Source: Bacteroidales bacterium
Lineage (GTDB): Bacteria; Bacteroidota; Bacteroidia; Bacteroidales; TTA-H9
Assembly: GCA_028689615.1 (NCBI GenBank)
Contig: JAQVCV010000022.1
Location: forward strand, 1-60,528
Length of the DNA stretch: 60,528 nucleotides
Reading direction: 5' to 3'
Positions 51,526-60,528 of the stretch are shown in pieces (the stretch's first letter is position 1; the number at the start of each line of letters is the position of its first letter). Both the position numbers and the translations under genes were made by a program. Under the pieces are notes generated by a model. That model did no database searches. It had not been told where the DNA came from and worked only from the letters and a program-made list of their open reading frames with translations.

Positions 51526-54147
51526 TTACTCTCCCCCTATCGAAATACTGTTCCCCAACGATATTCCAACGCGAATACCGAAGGCCTTATACTGGTCGTT
51601 TTCCCACGCGGTGAATGCCTCAACTTTAATCATGTGCAAGATGTTCTCGATGCCATAGCCAGCCTCGAAGTAGTTTGGCGACAAGTGTGTGCGAAGATAG
51701 TTGATGCTGATGCTTTCGCGCACTCCGGCCACGTTGAGCCAAAAGATTCGCGACAACAGGAAACGGTTCAATCGCACTGTGGTTAGCGCGCTTACCCATG
51801 CTCCACGGGTGCTGAAGCGGTAATAATCGAGCAGGCGGTAGCCGTCAACGGGGCCTTTGATGGTGATGGCAGTAAGGTTGCCGTTGAAATGGCGGTAGTC
51901 GGTGAAGGGGATGTTGTTGTTGTGGAAGGTGGTTCCGCCGCTCAGACGTGCCTCTAACTCACCGCGTGGCCCCTGACTCAGGTGGTGCAGCGAGGCCTCC
52001 ACGCGGTGGTAATCCACATCGCTGCCTGCTATCCCGCTAAACGCGGCCTGATAATCAAGCGTGAATTCGGGATAGGCTTCGCGCACGGGCCATAACTTGC
52101 CGTTGTTGCGTCGAAATTTCAGGGTGGGGCGGTAATGCAGCCCGGCTTTCACCACCACGGCCTGGTGTTTCCCGAACTGGGTATCGGGCAACTCGATGTT
52201 CGACGGGGCGTTGGGGGTGTAGCTTCTCCCCTGGCGACTGGCCCAGGTGTATAGCGTGGTGTTTGACAGGGGCGAGCGCTCCGACCATTCGGCTCCTGCG
52301 CTCAGCCTCACCTTGGATGAAAGCTGCAGCGTGGTGTTGAGGGCAGCATAAGCTTTGCCATACAACTTCAGGTAATTGTCCATCCACAGAAGGGTGTAAA
52401 ATGTATTCACAAAGGGGTGAACCGGGTTATCGGGATTGAACTGCACGATGTAGTTTCCTCCTGTCACAACCACCTCGTTGCGCCGCCAACTCTCGTGGTT
52501 GTAGCGCCAGCCCACCTCGCCCTGGCCATAAAACTGCTTGCTTACAAAGCCATACCGAAAATCGGTGCCAAACCGCCACCGGTCGCGGCCATAACGGTTG
52601 AGGGTGATGGGCACGGTAAGGTTGAGTCCCTCCACGGTGTTGAAATTGAGCTGCTCCAGAGGCGATCCGTTGCTCAGCCACCAGTTTTTAGCCACCTTGA
52701 AGCGGCTCCCGAAGAGCAATCCACCGGCGGTTTTCCCCATTTTGCCGGCCACAGTGGCTGTATCTGATTTTTTCACGGCTTCCACGCTGTCTATTTTCTT
52801 GCCCAAACCTGGTCGTTTTTCGAGAGCGGTGAGTGGTATCGGGCGAAGCGAATCCCAGAAGGCGGCATCGCGTTTGAAGGCCATCGAATCAATGTTGAGG
52901 GTTACATCACTGATCACCTCGGGTTCCTTTTGTTTCTTTTTCGATTCGCGCTCCATCTCCTTCATCGCCTTTTTAAACTCTTTGAGTGTGAATTTCTGAG
53001 GCATGGGGTTCACCTGCCCTGTGGAGTCGGTGCGTGGTTGTTTTCTTCGCTCTTTCTCCTCGGCCACGGCACGGGCATAGTCGCGTTCGGTTTTCTCGTC
53101 AATCAGCACCAGCCGGTCGTAGGCCAGGGTGTCGTTGAGGTTTACACGGTAATCGCTCAGCGAGGCCAGGTACTGGTATTTCAGTGTCACACCGAATATC
53201 TTCCCGTTGATGTCGTAGCGGTGACTCACCGGGAACCATATTTTATCGTCAACCGGTGCGAACATCTGGTTGATGAGCACCTCGAAGCCCTGCGACCATG
53301 TTTTGAGGCTGAAGCTGTACACGGCCCATTGCCCGTCAACGATGTAGAGGTCGCCTTCGAAAACGTTGGCTCCGCGGCTGCGGGGTATCACGCCGATTTG
53401 GTTCACCTCGTGGTTGCCGTCGAGAAAGGTGTTTTTGAGTCTGAACCTGTAAAACCCGAAGGCCGAGGGGCTGAGAGGCGACACCACACCGGCGAACATC
53501 GGTTCGTAGATGCTGGCATTCACAAACTGGTTGACCCCCACGCGCCCGGTGTCGCTCTCGTTCGATCGGGAAGAGAGCACCTCCTGCCGGTAAGTGGCGG
53601 GATACTCGTAGAAGTTGCGACTCACGGTCTCCTGAAGGAAATATTCGGCGGTGTCGAGGGGTTGGCTTGCGGCTAAGGTGCGGATAAGCTTGGGGATTTT
53701 CACCTCGCCGAATCCTTTGATATAGACCGTGGCCTCGAAGCTCTTCACCAACATGCGGTAGTAACGCGCCGAGGCAATGGCTTTGCGCATGATGGCGTAG
53801 GCCGGATCTTCGGAGGAGGTGGTGATGGTAACCACCGGCAATTGCACGGCCTGCGGCTCCAGGGTGATGTCGAGGTTGAGATAGCCCGACGTGAGGTTCA
53901 CCGCTCGGCTCGCCGTGGTGTGCCCAAGGAATTGAAAGTTGACATGGTAGGTGCCGGCTGGGAGCGGAAAATCGAACCGTCCTTGCTCGTTGGTTACAGT
54001 TCCCGAGCGTTTCTCCACAACATAAACAGTGGCATAAGGGAGCGGGTCGCCCTTCGCGCTGACGATGGTACCGCGGATACCGGTTTGGGCAGAAAGAAGC
54101 GTGAAGCCAAGCAACCAAGTTGCAATCAGAGTAAAAAGAGCTTTCAT
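51526..54147 (-). CDS. DUF5686 outer-membrane protein with carboxypeptidase-like domain
   Basis: A large exported protein of 873 residues. The signal peptide ends at TLLSAQ (residue 21). A carboxypeptidase D regulatory-like beta domain (about 22-105: GIRGTIVSAKGDPLPYATV, NEQGRFDFPLPAGTYHV) precedes the DUF5686 region. That region extends to the C-terminus and ends in many barrel-like strands. The N-terminal domain is the same type that heads TonB-dependent transporters, but no plug domain or TonB box is seen. A basic, Lys-rich stretch (EFKKAMKEMERESKKKQKE in parts) lies near 390-410. The family is common in Bacteroidota and of unknown function. No promoter was recognised upstream. Confidence 0.85.
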   Translation of the reverse strand: MKALFTLIATWLLGFTLLSAQTGIRGTIVSAKGDPLPYATVYVVEKRSGTVTNEQGRFDFPLPAGTYHVNFQFLGHTTASRAVNLTSGYLNLDITLEPQAVQLPVVTITTSSEDPAYAIMRKAIASARYYRMLVKSFEATVYIKGFGEVKIPKLIRTLAASQPLDTAEYFLQETVSRNFYEYPATYRQEVLSSRSNESDTGRVGVNQFVNASIYEPMFAGVVSPLSPSAFGFYRFRLKNTFLDGNHEVNQIGVIPRSRGANVFEGDLYIVDGQWAVYSFSLKTWSQGFEVLINQMFAPVDDKIWFPVSHRYDINGKIFGVTLKYQYLASLSDYRVNLNDTLAYDRLVLIDEKTERDYARAVAEEKERRKQPRTDSTGQVNPMPQKFTLKEFKKAMKEMERESKKKQKEPEVISDVTLNIDSMAFKRDAAFWDSLRPIPLTALEKRPGLGKKIDSVEAVKKSDTATVAGKMGKTAGGLLFGSRFKVAKNWWLSNGSPLEQLNFNTVEGLNLTVPITLNRYGRDRWRFGTDFRYGFVSKQFYGQGEVGWRYNHESWRRNEVVVTGGNYIVQFNPDNPVHPFVNTFYTLLWMDNYLKLYGKAYAALNTTLQLSSKVRLSAGAEWSERSPLSNTTLYTWASRQGRSYTPNAPSNIELPDTQFGKHQAVVVKAGLHYRPTLKFRRNNGKLWPVREAYPEFTLDYQAAFSGIAGSDVDYHRVEASLHHLSQGPRGELEARLSGGTTFHNNNIPFTDYRHFNGNLTAITIKGPVDGYRLLDYYRFSTRGAWVSALTTVRLNRFLLSRIFWLNVAGVRESISINYLRTHLSPNYFEAGYGIENILHMIKVEAFTAWENDQYKAFGIRVGISLGNSISIGGE

Positions 54148-54289
54148 GAAAAATGCTTTGGGCAGTGGTTTGATTTGATCCGACAGAACCTTTGACGAGA
54201 TTCAGACATTTTTGTTACGCGAAGAGAGATGACGGAGTGAAGGAGTGACAACTCAAATCAGAACTTCCTCAGATAACTACCGAAACCGC

Positions 54290-54620
54290 TCAGCCCCCAG
54301 AAACCAGAAACTGACTTTCCTTTCGCCCCGAAACAAGAAACAAGAAACCAGAAACCAGAAACTGACTTTCCTTTCGCCCCGAAACCAGAAACCAGAAACA
54401 ACAAACCAGAAACAAACAACAAGAAACCACCGCGTAACCCTGTGCAAACACCGTGAAACACTGTGTCCTTTACCAGAAACAAGAAACAAGAAACCAGAAA
54501 CGCACTTTGCACGCGCCCAGAAACAAGAAACAACAAACTGACTTTGCACGCGCCCAGAAACAAGAAACCAGAAACAAGAAACAAGAAACCAGAAACAAGA
54601 AACCAGAATCCAGAAACCAT
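54290..54620. repeat. Heptanucleotide repeat field, AGAAACN units
   Basis: About 330 bases built from 7-bp units AGAAACC / AGAAACA in long runs. They are interrupted by duplicated inserts: a CTGACTTTCCTTTCGCCCCG segment near 54311 and 54363, and an ACTTTGCACGCGCCC segment near 54504 and 54541. Because 7 is not a multiple of 3, several frames stay open as low-complexity frames, which are not genes. Confidence 0.85.
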
Positions 54621-54767
54621 CTCCTCCTTCCGAATCCCGCGTGTGTAGTTCATCAATTCCAAAAAACACTACCTTTACCCTTGTTTCGGATTTGGTGCTT
54701 CTTCGCGCTGCCGTTCATCCTTAACTTGTTGATAAAGTGATTAACACCTCTTAAATAGTATCTTCAT

Positions 54768-57700
54768 ATGCTTCAGCCTGTTCGCAACTTTTTCACAATG
54801 CTTGTTCTGATAACCAGCACCCTGACGTTATCGGCCCAGTTGTCTGACGATTTTTCTGATGGCAATTTTACCACCAACCCTGCTTGGAGTGGTTCCGATG
54901 CTTCGTTTGTTGTAAACTCACAGCAACAGCTTCAACTTCAGGCTCAGGCCGAAGGGGTGGCCTGGCTTGCTACTCAAGGGGTAACCCCTTCAAACACCGA
55001 GTGGCGCTTCTGGGTGAAACTGGCTTTCAGCCCGTCTGACAACAACAACGCGTGGGTCTATCTGGCTGCCGCTTCTGCCGACCTCTCCGCCAAACCCGAT
55101 GGCCTTTACGTGAAGCTGGGAGAAGCGGGATCGGGAGATGCCGTGCGGCTGATGGCCCGCCAAAACGGAACCGACACCGAGATTTGCAGCGGCACCGCCG
55201 GTCAGATAGCCGGCTCGTTTGCTGTTACCGTGAAAGTGCTGCGCGATGCCTCGGGCAACTTCCAGCTCTTTACTGCCGACGACGGGGCTGCTTTCGTGCT
55301 TCAGGGAACAGGCTCCAGCACCTATCTGCCCTCTGCCAACTGGTTTGGATGGCTGTGCAAATTCACCTCGAGCAACATCACGAAGTTCTATCTCGACAAC
55401 GTGTATGGCGGCGAGCCACAAGTGGATGTGACACCGCCCGAAATGCTGGCGGTGACAGCAACCGACAACGTCACGCTGGCAGTCACTTTCAACGAGGGGC
55501 TTGATGTGGCCTCGGCTTCCAACACCGGTAACTACCTGGTGAGCCCGGGAAATACCGCCCCCGCTACCGCCACTCCCGCAGGCGCCACAGTGAACCTCGT
55601 GTTTGCCTCCCCTTTTGCGTCCAACACAGCCTACACCCTCACCGCCACAGGCATCCGCGACTTGTCGCTGAATGAAGCCGGAAGCCTCTCCCTCCCCTTC
55701 TCCATCGTGAGCGCTGGTTTTGGCGATGTAATCATCAGCGAGATCATGGCCGACCCCGATCCTCAGGTGGGACTGCCCCTGGCTGAATATGTCGAATTGC
55801 ACAACACCACCAATTCCCCTATAGATCTGGCAGGCTGGACTCTGGTAACAGGCTCCACGCAACGTCCGATAACCGGTGGAACCCTTGCACCTCAGGGCTA
55901 CCTCGTGGTTTGCAAGAGCGAATTCGCGTCGCTGTTTGCCCCCTACGGCACCGTGGCCACAGTTCCAAGCCTCACCATCACCAACACAGGGCAACCCTTG
56001 CGACTGCTCAATGCTTCCGGCGGATTGACCGACACCCTCACCTTTGCTACCTCGTGGTACAACGATGCATCGAAAGAGGAGGGCGGATGGTCCATCGAGT
56101 TGATTGATCCTGCTGCTCTGTGTTTGGGCGGCTCCAACTGGCACGCGTCGTTGGACCCGTCGGGCGGTACACCGGGCCGGGCCAACTCGGTGGTGAACCT
56201 GGGCGGGATGCCCCCCGAAGTGGCGAGCCTCGAAGCGGTTTCCGATCGCATGTTGGCCGTGGTCTTCTCCCAACCCATGAATCAAACACTGCTTCAAACA
56301 CCATCCCTTTATCTGCTTCGGGGTGATGCTGCCGCAGTTAGTCCTGCTGCTGCCACCGCTCCCGATCCGCATCGGGTTGAACTCTCGTTTGCCGAGCCTT
56401 TTGCCGATGGCATCACCTACCAACTCACCCTCGATGGTCAGCTTGCCAATTGCGCCGGAATACCCCTGGCTGCCGACACCACCCTGCTGTTTGGGAAACC
56501 TGCTCCTGCCTCCATGTTCGACGTGGTGATAAGTGAGATCATGGCCGACCCCGAACCCGCCACAGGGCTGCCCGCCGCCGAATACATCGAACTGTACAAC
56601 CGCACCAACCACGCTGTGGATCTGACAGGCTGGAGCCTCACCACCGGCACCACCCTCAAAACCCTCCAAGGGCTGTTGCTGCCCGCCGGAAGCTATGCCG
56701 TGGTGACCGACGACGGCGATGCCCCCCTCTTCACCCCCTTTGGTACGGTAACCACGGTGAGCTCGATGAGTCTGCCCAACGACGGCGCCACACTGGTGCT
56801 GCGCGATGCCTCCGGCAACTTCATCCACTCGGTAAGCTATCAACCCGGCTGGTACGGCAACACGGCGAAAAGCGACGGAGGGTGGTCGCTCGAGATGATG
56901 GATGCCTCCAACCCGTGCACAGGAGCCGCCAACTGGACGGCCTCGCGCGATGCCTCAGGCGGGACTCCATGCCGCCAAAACTCGGTGATGACCGCCAACC
57001 CCGATGGCTCGCTGCTGCTGGCGCTCAGGACTACCTTCATCAGCACTACCGAAGTGCTGCTCTGGTTCAGCGAGAACACCGACAGCACCTCGGCTGCCGA
57101 CATCAGCCGCTACACCATCAGCCCGCCCCTCCCCATCACCCGCGTAAGTCCGGTGGCACCCCAATTCAGCACCGTGGCCCTCAGCTTCGCACAACCGATG
57201 GAGCCTTCGGTAATCTACACCATCGGCATTGCCGAACAGGTGACCGACTGCGCCGGCAACCTCCTGCAAGCCATGAGCTCGGTGAGGGTGGCCGTTCCCG
57301 TGGCCGCTGAAGCAGGCGATGTGGCAATCAACGAAGTGCTGACCAACCCTGCAGCCGATGGCTCCGATTACCTCGAACTCTACAACCTCTCCGACAAAAC
57401 CCTCGATGTGGCCTCGCTCGGGCTGAGCTACCAGAGCATCACCTCCGACGAACTCAAAACGGTGTTCCTCCCGTCGTACCTGCTGCTTCCCGACGGCTAT
57501 GCCCTGCTGAGCCGCGATCCCGAACAGCTTGCCGACCGTTACACGCTGTCGCAACCCGGCAACCTGGTGCTTTTCGATCTCCTTCCCGATTTCTCTTCCG
57601 AAGGGGGGATGATCAGGCTTCACCCCGCCAGCGACGAAACCACCGCGTTCGACCAACTGGACTACGATGCCGCGATGCACTCGCCGCTGCTCACCTCCGA

Positions 57701-58151
57701 CGACGGAGTGTCGCTGGAGCGCGTGAACCCCGCCCGATTGGCCTCCGACCGCACCAACTGGCAGTCGGCAGCTTCGTCGTCGGGTTATGGCACCCCGGGC
57801 TACCGCAACTCGCAATACAATGCCAACCCCGTGGCCGCCGGCGACCTGGTTTGCGAACCAGCGCTGTTCAGCCCCGATGGCGATGGCCGCGACGAGGTGA
57901 CCACCGTGGCCCTGCGGCTTGATGCCGACGGCTACATGGCAACCGTGGCGGTGTACGATGCCTCCGGACGAAGGGTTGCCGTGCTGGTGAACAACCAATT
58001 GGCCGGCACCGAGAACCTCTGGTCCTGGAACGGCATTACCAGCGAAGGCAACCTGGCCTCATCGGGAATCTATCTCGTGCTGGCCGAAGTGGCCAAACCC
58101 GACGGCACCACCGCGAAATTCAAAACCACTGTGGTGGTGGGGAAAAGGTGA
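54768..58151 (+). CDS. Large secreted lamin-tail-domain protein with T9SS-type C-terminus
   Basis: A surface or secreted protein of 1127 residues with signal peptide to about residue 24 (LTLSAQ). An N-terminal concanavalin-like domain occupies about 25-220. Ig-like SbsA-type domains (LAVTFNEGLDVASASN, LAVVFSQPMNQTLL, VLLWFSENTDSTSA) then alternate with three lamin-tail domains. These begin near 319 (VIISEIMADPDPQ), 584 (VVISEIMADPEPA) and 850 (VAINEVLTNPAAD). The end, from about 1033, is FSPDGDGRDEVTTVAL then a FlgD-like strand set finishing TTVVVGKR, as in T9SS substrates. The gene is noticeably GC-rich. Lamin-tail domains in bacteria often accompany secreted nucleases or are structural; no enzyme domain is seen. 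TACCTTTA at 54670-54677 is a weak promoter candidate. Confidence 0.85.
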   Translation: MLQPVRNFFTMLVLITSTLTLSAQLSDDFSDGNFTTNPAWSGSDASFVVNSQQQLQLQAQAEGVAWLATQGVTPSNTEWRFWVKLAFSPSDNNNAWVYLAAASADLSAKPDGLYVKLGEAGSGDAVRLMARQNGTDTEICSGTAGQIAGSFAVTVKVLRDASGNFQLFTADDGAAFVLQGTGSSTYLPSANWFGWLCKFTSSNITKFYLDNVYGGEPQVDVTPPEMLAVTATDNVTLAVTFNEGLDVASASNTGNYLVSPGNTAPATATPAGATVNLVFASPFASNTAYTLTATGIRDLSLNEAGSLSLPFSIVSAGFGDVIISEIMADPDPQVGLPLAEYVELHNTTNSPIDLAGWTLVTGSTQRPITGGTLAPQGYLVVCKSEFASLFAPYGTVATVPSLTITNTGQPLRLLNASGGLTDTLTFATSWYNDASKEEGGWSIELIDPAALCLGGSNWHASLDPSGGTPGRANSVVNLGGMPPEVASLEAVSDRMLAVVFSQPMNQTLLQTPSLYLLRGDAAAVSPAAATAPDPHRVELSFAEPFADGITYQLTLDGQLANCAGIPLAADTTLLFGKPAPASMFDVVISEIMADPEPATGLPAAEYIELYNRTNHAVDLTGWSLTTGTTLKTLQGLLLPAGSYAVVTDDGDAPLFTPFGTVTTVSSMSLPNDGATLVLRDASGNFIHSVSYQPGWYGNTAKSDGGWSLEMMDASNPCTGAANWTASRDASGGTPCRQNSVMTANPDGSLLLALRTTFISTTEVLLWFSENTDSTSAADISRYTISPPLPITRVSPVAPQFSTVALSFAQPMEPSVIYTIGIAEQVTDCAGNLLQAMSSVRVAVPVAAEAGDVAINEVLTNPAADGSDYLELYNLSDKTLDVASLGLSYQSITSDELKTVFLPSYLLLPDGYALLSRDPEQLADRYTLSQPGNLVLFDLLPDFSSEGGMIRLHPASDETTAFDQLDYDAAMHSPLLTSDDGVSLERVNPARLASDRTNWQSAASSSGYGTPGYRNSQYNANPVAAGDLVCEPALFSPDGDGRDEVTTVALRLDADGYMATVAVYDASGRRVAVLVNNQLAGTENLWSWNGITSEGNLASSGIYLVLAEVAKPDGTTAKFKTTVVVGKR

Positions 58152-58200
58152 TACAAAGAGCGGGACAGAGACAGGATGGGCGATTGCCTGCCATGATATT

Positions 58201-58857
58201 TCATTCATTTGTAATTAGCTTATAAATGTGCGTTCCTAATTGTTTTGGGTAATCTTGGTTTTCTACATCAAGTTCTTTTGCTCTGCCAATAGCAACTTTT
58301 GTTAAAGGTAAAAATATTCGGGGATTAGGTCTCTTATTGTAACCTCTTCCTTGAATATCGCTTAAAACGGTGTCAATATAGTTTTTGCTGTTGCTTATTC
58401 TCTTGTTAGTTATTAACCTGCTCTTTTCTTCTTCGTTATATTCGTTAAGGTCTTTTAGATGAAGGATTAACCAAATTTCAAAACAAGGATTGCTCATGGC
58501 TAAAAAAAAATTTCCTTCTTTTTTACAGTCATCTACCAATTTGTCAAAATTATGATTGTGAATTTCTTCCCAATCATCTCTATCAATGATTAACCAGAAT
58601 TCATCTGTGTCTTTGAAGCGATATTCCTTTTTGGCTTCTTGAAGAAGCTTTTTTACGCTTATCGGATCAGAGCCTTTGTTGGTAGGTCTTTTCAATGAGA
58701 TAACTTCAATCAATCCGCTGTCGTTAAACCATTCAGATTGCCTGAAATCCTCAAAATACTTCTTCTCACTCACATTGCCCTCGTATGACAAAATAAACAT
58801 TTTTTCGGCTTCGAGGAATCCACCTTCACGAACTAATGGAATGGGCTCTCTTGGCAT
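58201..58857 (-). CDS. RloB-like protein (probable TOPRIM-type nuclease, defence)
   Basis: A 218-residue protein of the RloB family. The N-terminal SYEGNVSEKKYFEDF contains E26, and LIIDRDDWEEI contains D92 and D94. Together these match the acidic triad of TOPRIM-like folds. NPCFEIWLILHL (123-134) is the most diagnostic RloB segment. The start is 3 bases past the stop of the upstream AAA ATPase gene. The pair is clearly AT-rich against the rest of the window. ATPase plus RloB combinations are known as RloA/RloB and as AbiL-type abortive-infection systems; phage defence is inferred from that. Confidence 0.82.
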   Translation of the reverse strand: MPREPIPLVREGGFLEAEKMFILSYEGNVSEKKYFEDFRQSEWFNDSGLIEVISLKRPTNKGSDPISVKKLLQEAKKEYRFKDTDEFWLIIDRDDWEEIHNHNFDKLVDDCKKEGNFFLAMSNPCFEIWLILHLKDLNEYNEEEKSRLITNKRISNSKNYIDTVLSDIQGRGYNKRPNPRIFLPLTKVAIGRAKELDVENQDYPKQLGTHIYKLITNE

Positions 58858-58860
58858 AAT

Positions 58861-60231
58861 TTATTCGCTTATTGGGTAAATGTCTAATAGATTTCTATTG
58901 CCAAGTTTTGGAACACCTTTAAACCGTCCAAGTAAGTAATCTTTCATTATTTCTTTGTCAAACCTGACCCTGTAATCTTCTAATGAATGAAGTTTTGTTG
59001 CCCCCTCTTTATCTTTCACTGCAAACCAAATTTCATCTTTTCTCAGCAGTTTCTGAGTTAACAGGGTTGCTTCGTGACTGGAAACAATTAGTTGGCTATT
59101 TACATTTTCGCATTTATCCAACATGAATTCAAAAAAGTCTCGAACCAGGTTAGGGTGCAAACTCCTTTCGATTTCATCCACAACAAACACATTCCCACCT
59201 CTAAAAAAATCGATTACCAAAGGAATTAAATCCATAATTCTTCTTGTACCATCAGACTCATCCTTCAGGTCAAAGAGCTCGTATCCACCATTAACAACCT
59301 TATGTTTAGTTTTGAGCAATTTAGCCTGGACTGACAGATCATCAATTTTGGAAATTACATAATACTTGTCGTCTTGAGGATTTGACAAAAAGGCACTTGT
59401 TTTCTCAGATTTCTCACTAAATAAATCGTTCTTAATGTCTTCTTTAACCTCTGTTGGAATATCCATTTTCTCAAAATCAACTTCTTTAAATTCAATCCCA
59501 TCAATTCCCGTATCAAAGTATTCAAGCATATCCTTGAATACTTGTTGAAGATTAGTATCTTTATGCAATTCAAATTTTTTACTGATGTTTTTTGTACCCG
59601 GGTATATAACGTTTAAAGTGTTCTGAAACCAATCAATAACATTGAAAATATCTTGAATGTCAGTAACATTATCTGCCATATTTGTGTTTCTGATTTGTGT
59701 AATAAACAGTTGATTTCGCGGTGTTCCTTTGGCAGTAAATTCTAAAAACTGTTTTTCTTCTGGTAATTTATTTTTCTTGAAAAGGAAATCCAGATCGTAT
59801 TCAATTGCGTTTTTTCTCTCGAATATTTTTGTCTCACCCGTTTTATATATTTCAAATAGCCATTCATCAACAATCTCCTTAGCATTCACAATAAAGCCGT
59901 ACGCATAATTCTTTCCCTTATGCTGAATCTCGTACTCAATATAGGTTGGTTTGATCAGATTGTTTTTATCAAGCTTGTAAAGATTTGTAACGATGGGCTG
60001 TTCAGGCTTAGTTCCTTTCAAGACGAGCTTTCTTCCAAAATCAATAGCATTTATCAGATTAGATTTTCCTGAAGCATTGGCTCCAAAAACAACCCCTGTT
60101 TTTAACACCGAAATTCCCTTTACTGGAGTCGTTTTATGATATGGTTTAAGAGAGCCTTTCCCTGGGATCATTGAAAAGACTTGCTTCTCTCTGAATGAGA
60201 GATAGTTTTCAATTGTAAATCGAACTAACAT
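58861..60231 (-). CDS. AAA15-type ATPase of a defence pair (RloA/AbiLi-like)
   Basis: A 456-residue SMC/OLD-like ATPase. It starts with the typical MLVRFTIENYLSFREKQ. Walker A is GANASGKS at 50-57, the signature region DESDGTRRIMDL at 324-335, Walker B VFVVDEIERSLHP at 348-360 and the H-loop IVSSHEATLL. The helical arm between 150 and 300 replaces the long coiled coil of SMC proteins. The ATPase probably senses infection or DNA ends and activates the downstream RloB. The gene is AT-rich and adjacent to an IS66 end, consistent with horizontal acquisition. It is transcribed from a consensus promoter just upstream. Confidence 0.85.
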   Translation of the reverse strand: MLVRFTIENYLSFREKQVFSMIPGKGSLKPYHKTTPVKGISVLKTGVVFGANASGKSNLINAIDFGRKLVLKGTKPEQPIVTNLYKLDKNNLIKPTYIEYEIQHKGKNYAYGFIVNAKEIVDEWLFEIYKTGETKIFERKNAIEYDLDFLFKKNKLPEEKQFLEFTAKGTPRNQLFITQIRNTNMADNVTDIQDIFNVIDWFQNTLNVIYPGTKNISKKFELHKDTNLQQVFKDMLEYFDTGIDGIEFKEVDFEKMDIPTEVKEDIKNDLFSEKSEKTSAFLSNPQDDKYYVISKIDDLSVQAKLLKTKHKVVNGGYELFDLKDESDGTRRIMDLIPLVIDFFRGGNVFVVDEIERSLHPNLVRDFFEFMLDKCENVNSQLIVSSHEATLLTQKLLRKDEIWFAVKDKEGATKLHSLEDYRVRFDKEIMKDYLLGRFKGVPKLGNRNLLDIYPISE

Positions 60232-60251
60232 AACGACAATCTTATAATCTG

Positions 60252-60285
60252 CAAATGTAGTGAAAAAATCACATCTTGCGACAAA
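60252..60285 (-). promoter_or_regulatory. Promoter of the AAA ATPase/RloB pair
   Basis: Leftward TTTG (60282-60285) and -7 box TACATTTG (60252-60259, followed by C), 21-54 bases before the ATG at 60231. Confidence 0.55.
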
Positions 60286-60424
60286 TTGCTGAGATTCTGT
60301 ATGAAATTAGTGGTTTTAATGACTGAAACTTAACCCGATTCCAAATTTGCCAAGCCAGTTCTTCTACATGCAACTTAATCATATAACAGCTTGTTTCAGA
60401 TGTATCCACCCCACCAACGGCATC

Positions 60425-60528
60425 TTAGCTGACAAGATTTTTATCGATCAGGTGGGGTAAGAGTTTATCGAGTTGAGAAGCTTTGGTGTCGTTGATGTGG
60501 TTGATGACATAGGTGAGCCATTTCTGGG
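60425..60528 (-). mobile_element. C-terminal end of an IS66-family transposase (cut by window edge)
   Basis: Leftward from the window edge, an open frame of 33 complete codons ends at TAA (60425-60427). Its residues WLTYVINHINDTKASQLDKLLP match the C-terminus of IS66 TnpC (WLxxVLxRIxDHxAxxLDELLP). The stop is followed by a GTTGGTGGGGTGGAT stretch, and the element end may lie near 60393, but no inverted repeat can be confirmed with the other end missing. Whether the transposase is intact cannot be judged. Confidence 0.7.

Noticed and set aside
54290-54620. CRISPR-like array from the duplicated inserts
   Set aside because: Only two copies of each insert are present, separated by heptamers, not by unique spacers of constant length.
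54258-54740. Low-complexity ORFs on both strands in the heptamer field
   Set aside because: The 7-bp period keeps several frames open and yields repeats such as FWFLVSGF and KKPETRNQ; no start context.

Overview
The window is about 60 kb of chromosome from a member of the Bacteroidota. Four kinds of evidence support this. Promoter -7 boxes of the form TAnnTTTG(C) recur in front of genes. Initiation regions are A-rich and lack Shine-Dalgarno sequences. Several secreted proteins end in type IX secretion (T9SS)-like C-terminal domains. Several gene families typical of the phylum are present: DUF5686, DUF5777, class III fructose-bisphosphatase, and TPR-LuxR membrane regulators. A cysteate synthase suggests a lineage that makes sulfonolipids. 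I cannot place it below phylum with confidence. No rRNA, tRNA or CRISPR array was seen.

Layout. 0-6.6 kb: Trk potassium uptake (trkA, trkH), an exported M28 peptidase, recX, and prfB read through a programmed +1 frameshift. 6.6-12.5 kb: a complete leftward suf iron-sulfur operon (sufB-C-D-S-E-T) with a clear promoter and terminator. 12.7-16.6 kb: a leftward run of a DUF2007 protein, hflX, cysteate synthase, a DUF3820 protein and a Nudix-type regulator. 16.6-23.2 kb: secreted proteins (serine hydrolase, M1-like metallopeptidase, Ycf48-like repeat protein) separated by repeat-rich intergenic DNA. 23.4-25.5 kb: asd and ribF. 25.5-32.4 kb: a TPR/LuxR-type regulator diverging from a four-gene cell-surface operon. 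In front of that operon lies an 11-bp phased array of direct repeats; this is the most interesting locus here. 32.4-46.7 kb: nitroreductase, SRAP/HMCES protein, an unusual radical SAM protein, a REC-REC-PPDK_N fusion, an outer-membrane barrel, fbp, a methyltransferase, uvrC and thiL. 46.9-50.6 kb: a second copy of the tiny Gly-rich C-terminal-signal protein, then a five-gene envelope cluster (two haem c lipoproteins, OB-fold protein, YceI, DUF5777). 50.7-51.4 kb: an AT-rich HEPN/MNT pair. 51.5-58.2 kb: a DUF5686 protein and a large lamin-tail T9SS substrate, separated by a heptanucleotide repeat field. 58.2-60.5 kb: an AT-rich RloB/AAA ATPase pair (probable phage defence) next to the end of an IS66 transposase.

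Most single-copy genes look like ordinary housekeeping. The accessory character lies in the surface operon with its regulatory array, the haem/YceI/DUF5777 cluster, the two AT-rich islands, and the many small repeats between genes: two different 7-bp-period arrays, a roughly 154-bp imperfect hairpin and a 27-bp decayed minisatellite. Many start codons were chosen downstream of the longest possible start because a -7 box, signal peptide or family N-terminus makes the longer form implausible. Domain assignments come from reading motifs, not from database searches.
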